DNA of 38,409 nucleotides, taken from Chloroflexota bacterium (lineage in GTDB: Bacteria > Chloroflexota > Dormibacteria > Dormibacterales > Dormibacteraceae). The notes beneath the pieces were generated by a model. That model saw only the letters and a list, made by a program, of their open reading frames with translations. It was not told the DNA's origin and did no database searches. Positions 9,901-20,821 of the stretch are shown piece after piece (position 1 is the first letter of the stretch; each line of letters opens with the position of its first letter). The position numbers and the translations under genes were made by a program. Location of the stretch: positions 1 to 38,409 of the forward strand of contig VBFV01000074.1 in assembly GCA_005881335.1 (NCBI GenBank), in the 5' to 3' direction.

Positions 9901-10857
9901 GGCAACTACGCGCCACGGCTGCTCGACGAGCTGGTTTCGATGGGCGAGGTGGTGTGGGTGGGTCGCGGTCCGCTTGGCGCGAGCGATGGCCGCGTCGCCC
10001 TTTATCTGCGCGGTGACGCGCCCCGGCTCGTGCCGCCGCCGGTGGATCCGCCCCAATCGGAACTGCATGACCGGCTCCGGTCGCATCTCAAAGCTCGCGG
10101 CGCGAGCTTCTATCGGGACATCTACAACGCGTGCGGCGGTGGCGACGAGGAGGTGATGCTCGACGCGCTTTGGGACCTCGTCTGGTCAGGCGAGGTGACG
10201 AACGACACGTTCGCCCCGCTGCGGCTCCTCGGTCCGGCGGCCAGAAGGCCGGCACGCAAGGCCCGACTGCCCCGCCTCATCCAGCCACGAGCGACCGGTC
10301 GGTGGTCACTGGTGGCCGATCTCATCGGCGCCGGCGCGAACGCGACTGAGCGCCTGCACGCCGAGGCCGGCGTCCTCCTCCAGCGGCACGGCGTGCTGAC
10401 TCGAGAAGCGGTGGTTGGCGAAGGCTGGCCGGGCGGTTTCGCGAGCCTGTATCCGGTGCTGCGTGCGATGGAGGAGTCGGGGCGCATCCGGCGCGGTTAC
10501 TTCGTCGAGGGGCTGGGCGGATCGCAGTTTGCGCTGCCGGGCGCCGTCGACCGGCTGCGGTCCCTGCGCGAATCAGGTGGTGCTGTCATCGCGATGGCGG
10601 CCACAGATCCCGCCAACGCATACGGCACCGTCCTGTCGTGGCCTCAATCGGACGGGCGAATGGCTCGTGCCGCTGGCGCGTACTGCGTCGTCGACGACGG
10701 GCGGCTGGCGCTCTACCTCGAGCGGGGTGGCCGGTCGCTCCTCACGAACGGCGAGGTCGAACCGGCCCATCTGCAGGCGCTGATCGCGATCGCCACCAAC
10801 GCGCGGCTGAACCGGCGGATAATCGGGTCGTTCCGACAGCCGGTACATGGGGCATAG
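6915..10857 (+). pseudogene. lhr: Lhr-type DEAD/DEAH helicase, split by an internal gap plus frameshift at about 8371
   Basis: N-part (6915..~8370): APTGSGKTLAAF, DEIHSV, LSATQRP, QRVGRAGHSVGE. C-part (~8371..10857): EVDITPSQVIVTPAPGEPGKIAFWKADAPSRPVELG and Lhr-core C-terminal domains, in a different frame. Confidence 0.9.
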
Positions 10858-10867
10858 GAGGCAGACC

Positions 10868-11269
10868 ATGCTGAAGATCAAGAGCGCGGCTCCCGCGATT
10901 CCCGCCCAGGACATCAAGAGGGCCCGCCAGTTCTACGAGCAGAAGCTCGGGCTCAAGCCCGGGGAGGAGCAGTCCGACGGCGGCGTCCTCTATCGATTCG
11001 CCGAGGGCAGCTTCCTACTTTTCCCGAGCATGGGCAAGGCGTCAGGCGACCACACCCAGATGGCGTTCGAGGTCGAGGACGTCACGGCCGCGGTGGCCGA
11101 CCTGAAGAGCAATGGCGTGAAGCCCGAGGAGTACGACTACCCTGAGTTCAAGACTCGCGATGGCGTGGTGGACATGCCAGACGGTGAAAAGGGGGCGTGG
11201 TTCAAAGATTCCGAGGGGAATTTGATCGCGCTCGCGTCCAGGGTTCCGTCCGCCGCACGGAGAAGCTGA
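10868..11269 (+). CDS. VOC/glyoxalase-family protein
   Basis: IPAQDIKRARQFYEQKLGL...WFKDSEGNLIALAS; SD GGAGG before ATG. Confidence 0.88.
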   Translation: MLKIKSAAPAIPAQDIKRARQFYEQKLGLKPGEEQSDGGVLYRFAEGSFLLFPSMGKASGDHTQMAFEVEDVTAAVADLKSNGVKPEEYDYPEFKTRDGVVDMPDGEKGAWFKDSEGNLIALASRVPSAARRS

Positions 11270-11325
11270 CCCGCCGACCCGCGATCACGTCCCCGCTCAA
11301 GCCGTGGGTACGATTACTGCTCCGT

Positions 11326-11399
11326 CGGGGAGTAGCGCAGCCCGGTAGCGCACTTGACTGGGGGTCAAGTGGTCGCGGGTTCAAATCCCGCCTCCCCGA
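11326..11399 (+). tRNA. tRNA-Pro (anticodon GGG), CCA not encoded
   Basis: CGGGGAG/CTCCCCG acceptor, GCGC/GCGC D-stem, CTTGA-CTGGGGG-TCAAG anticodon arm, GCGGG-TTCAAAT-CCCGC T-arm, discriminator A. Confidence 0.95.
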
Positions 11400-11403
11400 T
11401 TCG

Positions 11404-12126
11404 TTAACCTGACGCCGGATTTCGAACGCCGACAATGCGGTCGCGCGACGGCATGAAATCTCGCACCACTCGGGCTTTCAGGCCCGCGTTTTCGACCGCC
11501 GCGAGGTATTCCTCGGTCGGCGTGAGCGCGAGACGATGGGTCTCGACGAAATAATCGATGCCGGACTCGGTGCGCACGAGATGATGCATTTCGAGCTCGG
11601 TGATGCGGCCAGCTCGGCGGCTGAAGGACAGTCGGACGACCATCGTCTCGTGATCACTCGCGATGTCAGGGTCACCCCGAAATTCGTCCCTCCACATGTC
11701 GGGTCGAACCCACCCGTCGAGGATGAGCACTCCGCCTGGACCGACATGAGCCGCCAGGCGCTCGACAGTTGACGTCAGCTCGGAAGGATCCGTTATGTAC
11801 CCGATGCTGCTGAAGAGGCAGGTGACCGCATCGAACTGGCGCCCAAGGTCCAGCCGGCGCATGTCGGCAAGGTGGAGAGACACGCCCGGCAATCTCTTGC
11901 GTGCCACGTCAAGCATCGCCGGGCTGATGTCGGCGCCTTCGACCTCGTACCACTGGCGGAGTTGCGACAGATGTTCACCAGTGCCACAGGCGACGTCGAG
12001 CAGCGTCCGAGCGTGCGGACAAGCCCCAGTGATGATCCGGTTGAGCAACGCAGCTTCGGCGGGGTAGTCCTTGATTCCCGATCCTACGTAAAGCAGGTCA
12101 TAGATCCGGGCGCTCTGGCCGTACAT
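11404..12126 (-). CDS. SAM-dependent class I methyltransferase
   Basis: LLDVACGTGEHLSQL motif I, GADISPAMLDVAR, GPGGVLILD; ATG at 12126. Confidence 0.88.
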   Translation of the reverse strand: MYGQSARIYDLLYVGSGIKDYPAEAALLNRIITGACPHARTLLDVACGTGEHLSQLRQWYEVEGADISPAMLDVARKRLPGVSLHLADMRRLDLGRQFDAVTCLFSSIGYITDPSELTSTVERLAAHVGPGGVLILDGWVRPDMWRDEFRGDPDIASDHETMVVRLSFSRRAGRITELEMHHLVRTESGIDYFVETHRLALTPTEEYLAAVENAGLKARVVRDFMPSRDRIVGVRNPASG

Positions 12127-12161
12127 CGGCCGAGCATAGTCGCGGACGCTCAACAAGCCTC

Positions 12162-12210
12162 TTGACATTCGCGTCGCTCGCATACATACTCGGCATACAT
12201 ACTGAGTATG
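12162..12210 (+). promoter_or_regulatory. Promoter and operator of the PadR gene
   Basis: TTGACA (12162-12167), 17-nt spacer, CATACT (12185-12190), then palindrome CATACT-G-AGTATG (12198-12210); CATACATACT direct repeat at 12181 and 12194. Confidence 0.7.
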
Positions 12211-12223
12211 GTTAGTCGAGAGA

Positions 12224-12760
12224 TTGTCGCTTAAGTTCGGCGTGCTGGGCCTCCTGAAGGGAGAGCCGCTCCACGGCTACGAGGTGAAGAACCGCTTTGA
12301 GGCGATGCTGGGTGGGACCTGGGAAGTCAATATCGGCCAGATCTACACGACCCTCCAGCGCCTCGAGCGCGACGGGCTGGTCCGGCCGATTGGCCGTCGC
12401 GGCGATCGCGGGAAGCTGCAGTACGAGCTTTCCCCGGAGGGCCACAGAGCGCTCGACCACTGGCTCGCCCAGCCTGACTCTGGGCCCCAGCAGCTCCACG
12501 AGGACATCTACGTGAAACTGCTTCTCGCGACCCGCATCGCGAACGGCAACTTGCAGCAACTGCTGGGTCGCCAGAAGCGTGCCTATCTGCAGCGCCTGCG
12601 GGACCTCAACCGGCTGGAAGAACGGGCACGCCGCGATGGCCGCGTCGACCTGGCGCGGCTCGTGCGCGGCGCATTACTGCACACGGAGGCAGACCTCAAA
12701 TGGATGGACGAACTTTCTTCAGAGCGTTTCGGGGCGGAGGAGGGGGCAAGAACGGAATGA
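12224..12760 (+). CDS. PadR-family transcriptional regulator
   Basis: FGVLGLLKGEPLHGYEVKNRFE...IYTTLQRLERDGLV wHTH; TTG start. Confidence 0.92.
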   Translation: MSLKFGVLGLLKGEPLHGYEVKNRFEAMLGGTWEVNIGQIYTTLQRLERDGLVRPIGRRGDRGKLQYELSPEGHRALDHWLAQPDSGPQQLHEDIYVKLLLATRIANGNLQQLLGRQKRAYLQRLRDLNRLEERARRDGRVDLARLVRGALLHTEADLKWMDELSSERFGAEEGARTE

Positions 12761-13488
12761 GCGAGCTGGTCAGGCTCACCGAGGTCACCAAGGTTTACCA
12801 GGGGGGCATCACGGGGGCACTCAACGGCGTGTCGCTCCTCGTCGAGAAGGGCGAATTCACCGCGATCATGGGTCCCTCCGGTAGCGGCAAGTCCACCCTG
12901 CTCAATCTTGTCGCGGGGTTGGACCGGCCGACGTCCGGCTCCGTCGCGGTCGGCGGCATGGACCTGGGTAAGCTCGGTGAGGCGGGCCTGGCCAGGTTCC
13001 GGCGCGACAACATCGGATTCGTTTTTCAGTTCTTCTACTTGCTCCCGAACCTGACCTCGCTCGAGAACGTCCTCATTCCGGCGCAGCTGAAAGGCAGCGA
13101 AGCGACGGCGCGGGCGCGCGAGCTGCTGGGCCAGCTCGGCATCCAGGACATCGCGGACAGGTTTCCCGCCCGACTGAGCGGCGGCCAGCAGCAGCGGGTA
13201 GCGATCGCCCGCGCCTTGATCAACAGTCCGACGCTTCTGCTTGCCGACGAACCCACAGGAGCGCTCGACACGCACACCGGCGATCAGGTGATGGAGCTCC
13301 TCGGCAAGCTGAACCGCGACGGGCAGACGATCTTGCTCGTTACGCATGACGCCAAGCTCGCGACTCGTCACGCGGCGCGCGTGATCAGCGTCATGGACGG
13401 GAAGATCGTCGACGATGCACGGCTCGAGAGCCCAGAGCGGGCTGCCTCGGAGGTGATCCGCGTGCGCAGCGAGGAGGCGTCGCGATGA
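12757..13488 (+). CDS. ABC transporter ATP-binding protein (MacB/LolD type)
   Basis: [12 protein letters not shown] Walker [16 protein letters not shown] signature, [12 protein letters not shown] Walker B; ATG overlaps padR stop. Confidence 0.95.
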   Translation: MSELVRLTEVTKVYQGGITGALNGVSLLVEKGEFTAIMGPSGSGKSTLLNLVAGLDRPTSGSVAVGGMDLGKLGEAGLARFRRDNIGFVFQFFYLLPNLTSLENVLIPAQLKGSEATARARELLGQLGIQDIADRFPARLSGGQQQRVAIARALINSPTLLLADEPTGALDTHTGDQVMELLGKLNRDGQTILLVTHDAKLATRHAARVISVMDGKIVDDARLESPERAASEVIRVRSEEASR

Positions 13489-15806
13489 GAGCCATTTTCA
13501 TCAAGGCGCTGGCCGACCTGCGCCGGCGCCGGCTGCAGGCGACGGTGATCTTTTTGACCGTTCTCTTTGCCATGGCCGCGGGGACCACGGCCGTGACCCT
13601 CATGTCGCAGACGCGTGACCCGTATCAGGTCGCGTTCGAGAAGCAGCGGGGCGCGCACCTGCAGGTGGCATTCAGACCGAACACCGATCCACAGCTGATC
13701 CAGGGAACGGCCGCGACCATCGGTGCCTCGGCGTACGGCGGTCCATACCCCGCCAGCAACATCCAGTTCCGATTTGGCGATCGAAAGTTCTACGTGGACG
13801 CGGTTGGTCGTGACAACCCGGGCGGCGCAGTCGAGGTCCTCAACATCACGTCGGGTCGCTGGCCAGTCGCCAACGACGAGATCGTCCTGACCCGGTCTTT
13901 CTCGGAGCTGAACAAGATCTCGGTTGGCGACCGCCTGAAGGTCACAAGCGTCGCTCAAACGCCTACGCTCACGGTGGTCGGCGAGGTCGTTGATATCGAC
14001 GAGGGCAGCGCCGATCTCAGCAGTCAGCGCGCCTGGATGCTGCCGGCCGCGCTGCCGGCTCTCTCAACACCTGACTCGTCCTTCTACTTGATGGACTATC
14101 GGTTTCCCAGCGACCCGACTGGCCCACAGCTGCAGACCTCCCTCGGTCTCCTGAAGACGAGCCTTCCTCCGGGAAGTGTCGCGGGAGCTCTGACCTACCT
14201 ACTGATCGGAAGCATTTTCAACATCACCAACCAGATCCTCACCGGGGTGCTTGTCGCATTCAGCGTCTTTGCACTCGCGGCGACGGTTGCGATCGTCGCC
14301 ACGCTCGTGACGGGAATCGTGATCTCCGCCTATCGCGAGATCGGGATCATGAGGGCGGTCGGCTTCACGCCGTATCAGGTGGTCCAAGTCTTCGCCCTCC
14401 AGATCGTCATGCCAGCGCTGGCCGCGTGCCTGGTTGGCGTGACGGCGGGCACGCTTGCGAGCCAGCCCCTCCTGGCCAACAGCTCGCACGCGCTCGGGCT
14501 TGCCTATAGGCCTACGTTCTCGATCGGGCTGGATCTTCTCCTCTTTGCCGGCGGAATTCTGGTGGTAGCGGTCGCCGCGACGGTGCCGGCCCTACGCGCC
14601 GGGATGCTCAAGCCGATCGTCGCCATCACTAAGGCGTCTGCACCTCGTGGGTCAGGGGGCCGCATGCTGCGGCACGCTGCGGCACGGCTCCGGCTTCCTC
14701 GGCCGGTGGTCCTGGGCATCGGCGATGCGTTCGCGCGGCCGCTTCGAGCGGCGCTGACCCTGATTACGGTCCTGCTTGGCGTGGCGACGGTTGTGGTCGC
14801 CGTGGGGCTGCCACGAAGCTTCGAGCTGATCAACAACAGCGAGACCGGCGCGGGCAAGTATCAGGTGGTGGTCACCCGCAGCAGCGCATACCCGGATTCG
14901 GACGTGATGCGGGTCCTCAACGCCCAGCCGGAAACGGCCCGCGTGGTCGCGTCCGGGGGCCAAAATGTGATCGTCCCGGGTGTTGGCGACCCGGTGAACA
15001 CGCGCCTGTTCCGCGGCGACTCATCTCGGTTGGGCTACATGGTCGTTGCCGGACGCTGGTACTCAGCCCCAGGTGAGGTCGTCGCCCCGGCGGCGTTGAT
15101 GCACGACGCGCACCTCAAGATCGGTGACAGCTTCACGGGCACCGCCAACGGGCAGCCCCTTCAGTTACGCCTGGTCGGCGAGACCTACGACATCAACAAC
15201 CTGGGCCATTCCCTCTTCATGGACATTGCGACGATGGCGTCGGTGACGCCGGCCGTTGAGCCCTTCCTGTACGACGTCACTCTTGCACCCGGTTCCGATG
15301 TGTCTGCTTACGTGCGGCGCGTCGCAGCCGTGGAGCCGGACCTGCTCGATGTTCGCGCGAGCGATACGTCAACCATTGCGCCGGTCAAGATCATCGACCT
15401 GGTGCTGCTGATCCTCGCTGGGGTGCTGGCGCTCATCGGCGTCGGCGGAGTGTTCAACACGGTGCTCCTGAACACGCGGGAGCGCATCCACGACACGGCG
15501 ACGCTGAAGGCGCTGGGCATGAGCCCGCGCCAGGTGATCGTCATGGTGGGCGCATCTGCCGGCTTGCTCGCGCTGGTCGGCGGATTGGTTGCCATGCCTT
15601 TGGGCCTGTCTCTGCATCACGTCTTGAACGACGTGATCAGCAACTCGGCCGGAAACGAGACCCCGCCGGTCGCGTACGCAGTTTTCAACGCGTATGAGCT
15701 GGTGCTGATCCCGCTGCTCGGGGTGGGAGTGGCGATCGCGGCGGCGCTCATCCCGGGCCGCTGGGCGGCGCGCACCAACGTCGTGGAAGTCCTACATGCA
15801 GAATGA
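13485..15806 (+). CDS. FtsX-like ABC transporter permease
   Basis: 773 aa, two FtsX-type regions (AYREIGIMRAVGFTPYQV; RERIHDTATLKALGMSPRQV); overlaps ATPase gene by 4 nt. Confidence 0.92.
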   Translation: MRAIFIKALADLRRRRLQATVIFLTVLFAMAAGTTAVTLMSQTRDPYQVAFEKQRGAHLQVAFRPNTDPQLIQGTAATIGASAYGGPYPASNIQFRFGDRKFYVDAVGRDNPGGAVEVLNITSGRWPVANDEIVLTRSFSELNKISVGDRLKVTSVAQTPTLTVVGEVVDIDEGSADLSSQRAWMLPAALPALSTPDSSFYLMDYRFPSDPTGPQLQTSLGLLKTSLPPGSVAGALTYLLIGSIFNITNQILTGVLVAFSVFALAATVAIVATLVTGIVISAYREIGIMRAVGFTPYQVVQVFALQIVMPALAACLVGVTAGTLASQPLLANSSHALGLAYRPTFSIGLDLLLFAGGILVVAVAATVPALRAGMLKPIVAITKASAPRGSGGRMLRHAAARLRLPRPVVLGIGDAFARPLRAALTLITVLLGVATVVVAVGLPRSFELINNSETGAGKYQVVVTRSSAYPDSDVMRVLNAQPETARVVASGGQNVIVPGVGDPVNTRLFRGDSSRLGYMVVAGRWYSAPGEVVAPAALMHDAHLKIGDSFTGTANGQPLQLRLVGETYDINNLGHSLFMDIATMASVTPAVEPFLYDVTLAPGSDVSAYVRRVAAVEPDLLDVRASDTSTIAPVKIIDLVLLILAGVLALIGVGGVFNTVLLNTRERIHDTATLKALGMSPRQVIVMVGASAGLLALVGGLVAMPLGLSLHHVLNDVISNSAGNETPPVAYAVFNAYELVLIPLLGVGVAIAAALIPGRWAARTNVVEVLHAE

Positions 15807-15842
15807 CCTGAAGGCGACAGGGAACGTAGTCTTGACCGTTCC

Positions 15843-16463
15843 TTGACCAACCTCGTTGCCCAGTACGGCTACCTCGCAGTGCTCGTCATCGTCGGCCTCG
15901 AGTCGACCGGCGTTCCGCTTCCGGGCGAAACGACGCTCGTCGCGGCGGCCCTGTACGCGGGAGCGACGCACAACCTCAACATCGTCGGCGTCGTGATTGC
16001 CGCAGCTGTGGGCGCGATCCTCGGCGACAACCTCGGATACCTCATCGGACATTGGGGCGGCTATCGGTTACTGATTCGCTACGGTCGCTACATCCGGCTC
16101 AGCGAGAAGAGGATCAAGATCGCTCGCTACCTGTTTCTCCGCTACGGCGGCGAGGTCGTGTTCTTCGGGCGATTCACCGCCATCCTTCGCGCCTACGCCG
16201 CGTTCCTGGCGGGCACGACTCGAATGCCGTGGCGCAGGTTCCTTTTCTTCAACGCGGCGGGTGGCATCGCCTGGGCCACGATTTATGGCGGGGGCGCCTA
16301 CTTGCTGGGCAGGCAGATCGAACGGCTGAGCGGGCCGTTTGAGATTGTTTTCGTGGCCGCCGCGGTGATCGCGGTCGTTGTCGGGGCGCTCATCATCCGG
16401 CGCCAGGAAGAGCGGCTGGCGGTAGCCGCCGAGAAAGCCTTCCCGGGTCCGCTCCACACCTAG
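15843..16463 (+). CDS. DedA-family membrane protein
   Basis: VGLESTGVPLPGETTL, GDNLGYLIGHWGG, FFGRFTAILRAYAAFLAG; TTG start. Confidence 0.92.
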   Translation: MTNLVAQYGYLAVLVIVGLESTGVPLPGETTLVAAALYAGATHNLNIVGVVIAAAVGAILGDNLGYLIGHWGGYRLLIRYGRYIRLSEKRIKIARYLFLRYGGEVVFFGRFTAILRAYAAFLAGTTRMPWRRFLFFNAAGGIAWATIYGGGAYLLGRQIERLSGPFEIVFVAAAVIAVVVGALIIRRQEERLAVAAEKAFPGPLHT

Positions 16464-16512
16464 GCCATAGGGCTGGATTGACTACCATCACCGCTTTGAG
16501 GGAGGGATGCCA

Positions 16513-17532
16513 ATGAGCGCGTGGCCCAGCACACCGGCGGAAAAATTGACCCGTCTATTTCGTGGCTTTTGGGTCAGCCAGGCCATCTACGTCGCCGCCC
16601 AGCTTGGGCTCGCCGACGTGGTGGCGGACGGTCCACGCAGCGTTGCGGACCTTGCCTCGGCGACGGGCGCCCACGCCCCCACGCTCCGCAGGGTGCTTCG
16701 GCTGCTCGCCGGCGAGGGCATCTTCGCTGAGGCCGAGGACGGCCGCTTCGAGCTGACCCCGATGGCCGCTCCGCTCCTCCGAGACAAGGGTGAGCTGCGC
16801 TTGCAGGTCCTCTTCGTCGGGCGTGAGGCGTCGTGGCGGGCGGCCGGCGACCTGCTGCACGCGGTCAAGACGGGCGAGACGCCTTTCGACCACGTGCATG
16901 GAGCCAGCTTCTTCGAGTCCTTGCGGCAGCATCCCGACGAGGCCCAACTCTTCGACCAGTTGATGGTCGTGAACACAACGCCTGTGGCGCGGGCCGTCGC
17001 CGGCGCTTACGACTTTTCGTCGATGCGCACGATCATCGACGTCGGCGGCGGACGTGGTGCGTTGGCGCTCGGCATCCTGGCGGCGCATCCCCAGCTGCGC
17101 GGAGTCGTGTTCGACCAGCCCACGGTTGCGGCCGGCGCGCGTGAGGCCATCGCGGCAGCCGGGCTCTCAGAACGGTGCGAGGCGGTGGGCGGAGATTTCT
17201 TCGAGGCGGTCCCCGACGGTGGCGACGCCTACCTGGTGAAGTTCATCCTCCACGACTGGGACGACGAGCGCTCCGTGGCCATCCTTCGCACCTGCCGCCG
17301 CGCCATTCCCCACGGCGGCCGTCTGCTCGTCGTCGAGTTAGTGATCGGACATGGCAACGAGCCGTCGTTTGCCAGGACGCAGGACATGAACATGCTGATC
17401 AATCTCGGCGGGCAGGAGCGCACAGAGGCCGAGTACCGCGCACTGTTCGAGGCGTCCGGATTTGCGTTGACCAGGACCATCCCGGTCTTCGGAGACATGA
17501 GGATCATCGAGGGCGTACCCGCCGCGGGGTGA
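16513..17532 (+). CDS. SAM-dependent O-methyltransferase (Methyltransf_2/acetylserotonin OMT-like)
   Basis: Dimerisation wHTH plus IIDVGGGRGALALGILAAHP and FILHDWDDERSVAILR. Confidence 0.92.
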   Translation: MSAWPSTPAEKLTRLFRGFWVSQAIYVAAQLGLADVVADGPRSVADLASATGAHAPTLRRVLRLLAGEGIFAEAEDGRFELTPMAAPLLRDKGELRLQVLFVGREASWRAAGDLLHAVKTGETPFDHVHGASFFESLRQHPDEAQLFDQLMVVNTTPVARAVAGAYDFSSMRTIIDVGGGRGALALGILAAHPQLRGVVFDQPTVAAGAREAIAAAGLSERCEAVGGDFFEAVPDGGDAYLVKFILHDWDDERSVAILRTCRRAIPHGGRLLVVELVIGHGNEPSFARTQDMNMLINLGGQERTEAEYRALFEASGFALTRTIPVFGDMRIIEGVPAAG

Positions 17533-17844
17533 TCACGCGCGAGGGCGATGCGCTGTCCTCCGATGCACGTTGAGCAACGCCTCGGTGGCAAATGCCTGAC
17601 CGCACTTGTCGCACACGAATGCGTCGACGAACTCGACGCGCGGGGCGTCGGCCGGGAGATCTTTGGTCGAGTACGTGGTGTCACCCTCAGGGTCGGGGTT
17701 GATGACCTCGCCGAGGTTGGACGACCCGCCCGGCCACGCCGCGTCGACGCCTTCTGTGCCGCCGGGATTCGCCTCATGTGGAAGAGGCCTTGCCTCAGGC
17801 AGTTCGGGTAGCCCGGTCGCGTCGCGCTTCTTCTTGCCTTTCAT
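17533..17844 (-). CDS. Small protein with a classical C2H2 zinc finger
   Basis: CDKCGQAFATEALLNVHRRTAH = CX2CX12HX4H near the C-terminus of a 103 aa ORF. Confidence 0.75.
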   Translation of the reverse strand: MKGKKKRDATGLPELPEARPLPHEANPGGTEGVDAAWPGGSSNLGEVINPDPEGDTTYSTKDLPADAPRVEFVDAFVCDKCGQAFATEALLNVHRRTAHRPRA

Positions 17845-17877
17845 ATGTCCAGCTATACGCCAACCGAGCGCGTACGG

Positions 17878-18635
17878 CTAGGCGACCGCGCGGCCGAACT
17901 GCCGGGCGCCGATCACGACCGCGATCACCGACAGGACCACCATGATCGCCACGCCCTTGGCCACGCTCGGATCGCCGAGGCTGTCGTTGAAGATGGCCCG
18001 CGCCGCGTCGACCGCGTATGACAACGGGTTGACGGCCGCGATGTTGCGCAGCCACTGCGGCGCCAAGCCAAGAGGCAGCAGGACGCCGGACAGGAGGAGG
18101 ATCGGAAGCGCCGATGTGAAAACGATCGGCGCATAGCTGTCCTCACTTCGCACGGCCAGCGCCACGGCGTACGCGACCGAAGCCGTCAGCAACCCGATGA
18201 GGCCGATCAAGGCCAGCACGATCACGATGCCCACCGGGTGGATGCTGAGTCCAAACGGCAGCGCCAGCAAAATGAGGATGAGCGACTGGACGACGATCGA
18301 GATCACGTCGCGCAGCGCGCGTCCGAGCAGCAGCGCAACCCGGCTGACCGGGGTCACCCGAAGCCGCTCGATAACTCCCATGCGCAGCTCGGCGATCAGG
18401 CTGAAGCCCACGCCGGCCGCGCCGAACATGCCGAGCTGCACGAGCAGACCCGGTACGAACACGTTGTAGGCGCCGCCAGGACCGAATCCGCGCATCGAGG
18501 CGATCGGCTTGAGCAGCGGGGCAAACAGGATCAGGTAGAGGAGCGGCTGCAAGACACCGAGCGCGATCCAGACCGGGTTGTGGATCAGTAGCCCGAAGTA
18601 GCGGCCGAACACCAACCACGTGTCGCGGAGCAGCT

Positions 18636-18639
<4 letters not shown>
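17878..18639 (-). CDS. ABC-2 type transporter permease (DrrB-like)
   Basis: 253 aa, six hydrophobic segments, RMGVIERLRVTPVSR; overlaps upstream ATPase gene. Confidence 0.88.
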
Positions 18640-19587
<948 letters not shown>

Positions 19588-19607
<20 letters not shown>

Positions 19608-20514
19608 CGGTCGAGATTTTGCCGGATGCGGGCATTCCGCCGCCGGTCAACAAGTCCCAGAACGCCTCCTGCACGGGGCCACCGCGTCCCTTGCGACGTA
19701 CCGCTGTGATCGGTCGCAAGCTCGGCGGGATCGGCAACCGTTTCAGCACGCCGCTTGCGACGTCTGCGGCCACAGCGCGCTTGGGCAGCGCCGCAAAGCC
19801 CAGACCGGCGATGGCCGCCGCGCGCACGTACTCGGGGTGGCCGAGGCTCAGCACCTCGAGGCGGTCGTAAGCCTCACCGAGCATGTCGCGCACGGTTTGC
19901 TCGGCCGACCACTCAGGACCTCGTCCCAGGTAGAGGTGGCCGGCGAGGTCGGTGGAGGCCACGCGCCGAAGCCGGGACAGCGGGTGGTCGCGATGTGCGA
20001 CGACCACGAGCTCGTCTCGCGTCAGCTCGAAGGCGACCAGCGCCGGGTCGGGCGCCCCTTCGAGGATGGCGCAGTCGAGCGTCCCCGCCACGACCCGGCG
20101 ATTCAGCTCGGCCGACGGCTCGACGACGACGCTCAGCTTGACGCCCGGGTGGCGCCGGGTGAACTCGGCGAGGTGGGGCGGCAGGTAATACGTCGCGCAG
20201 GTGGGGCTGGCGCCGACATGGAGGGAGCCGGCCTGCAGCTCTTTTGCCGCTTGCGCGGTGTCGTCCATCACCTCGACCGCGCGGATGGCGGCGCGGCAAG
20301 CGTCGGCCAGCGAACGGCCCGCATCCGTGAGGCGAACCCGTCGACCGTCGCGCTCCAGGAGCTGCAGCCCGACCGCGCGCTCGAAGTGCCGGACCTGCTG
20401 GGTCACGGCGGCCTGGGTCAGGAAGAGGGAGGCCGCCGCCCGCGAGATGTGCTCGTGTTCCGCGACCGCCACGAAGGACCGTATCTGCTCGAGTGTGAAG
20501 GCCGGTTTTCGCAC
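19588..20514 (-). CDS. LysR-family transcriptional regulator
   Basis: LEQIRSFVAVAEHEHISRAAASLFLTQAAVTQQVRHFERAVGLQLLER wHTH; GTG start. Confidence 0.94.
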
Positions 20515-20521
20515 CGGAATA

Positions 20522-20538
20522 TATTAGTCGGGCTTATA
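20522..20538. promoter_or_regulatory. Candidate LysR box overlapping the lysR -10
   Basis: TATTAG-TCGGG-CTTATA, 17-bp dyad with one mismatch, containing T-N11-A; 8 bp upstream of the lysR GTG. Confidence 0.5.
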
Positions 20539-20653
20539 GAAAGGATTACAAACAGTTGAGTCCAATTGGCTTAATGAAAGCTGAAGTCGAGCGTTGTACC
20601 AGTTACCGTTCAAACACGCTCTCGTGGGGAGAGAAAGGAGGGAGATAACCCAA

Positions 20654-20809
20654 ATGTATAGCCGACAGAGCCGCCAGAAAGGCCAAGGCATGGTCGAGTA
20701 CGCCCTGATCCTGGTCCTGGTTTCGATCGTCGTCATCGTGATTCTTTTGACCATGGGCAACCAGATTCAGAACGTTTTCTCGAACGTCGTCGCCGCGCTC
20801 GGCGCCTGA
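20654..20809 (+). CDS. Flp/Fap-type pilin
   Basis: MYSRQSRQKGQGMVEYALILVLVSIVVIVILLTMGNQIQNVFSNVVAALGA: GQGMVEYALIL Flp signature; SD AAAGGAGGGAG. Confidence 0.88.
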   Translation: MYSRQSRQKGQGMVEYALILVLVSIVVIVILLTMGNQIQNVFSNVVAALGA

Positions 20810-20821
20810 CGCTCATCGCTC

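Noticed and set aside
15822-15843. Hairpin GGAACG...CGTTCC before the DedA TTG start
   Set aside because: Only a 6-bp stem with a 10-nt loop and no T-run; too weak to call regulatory.
17842-17857. Leaderless -10 for the zinc-finger gene (TATAGC-N7-ATG)
   Set aside because: Sixth base is C, so it does not fit the strict TANNNT pattern; left out of the count.
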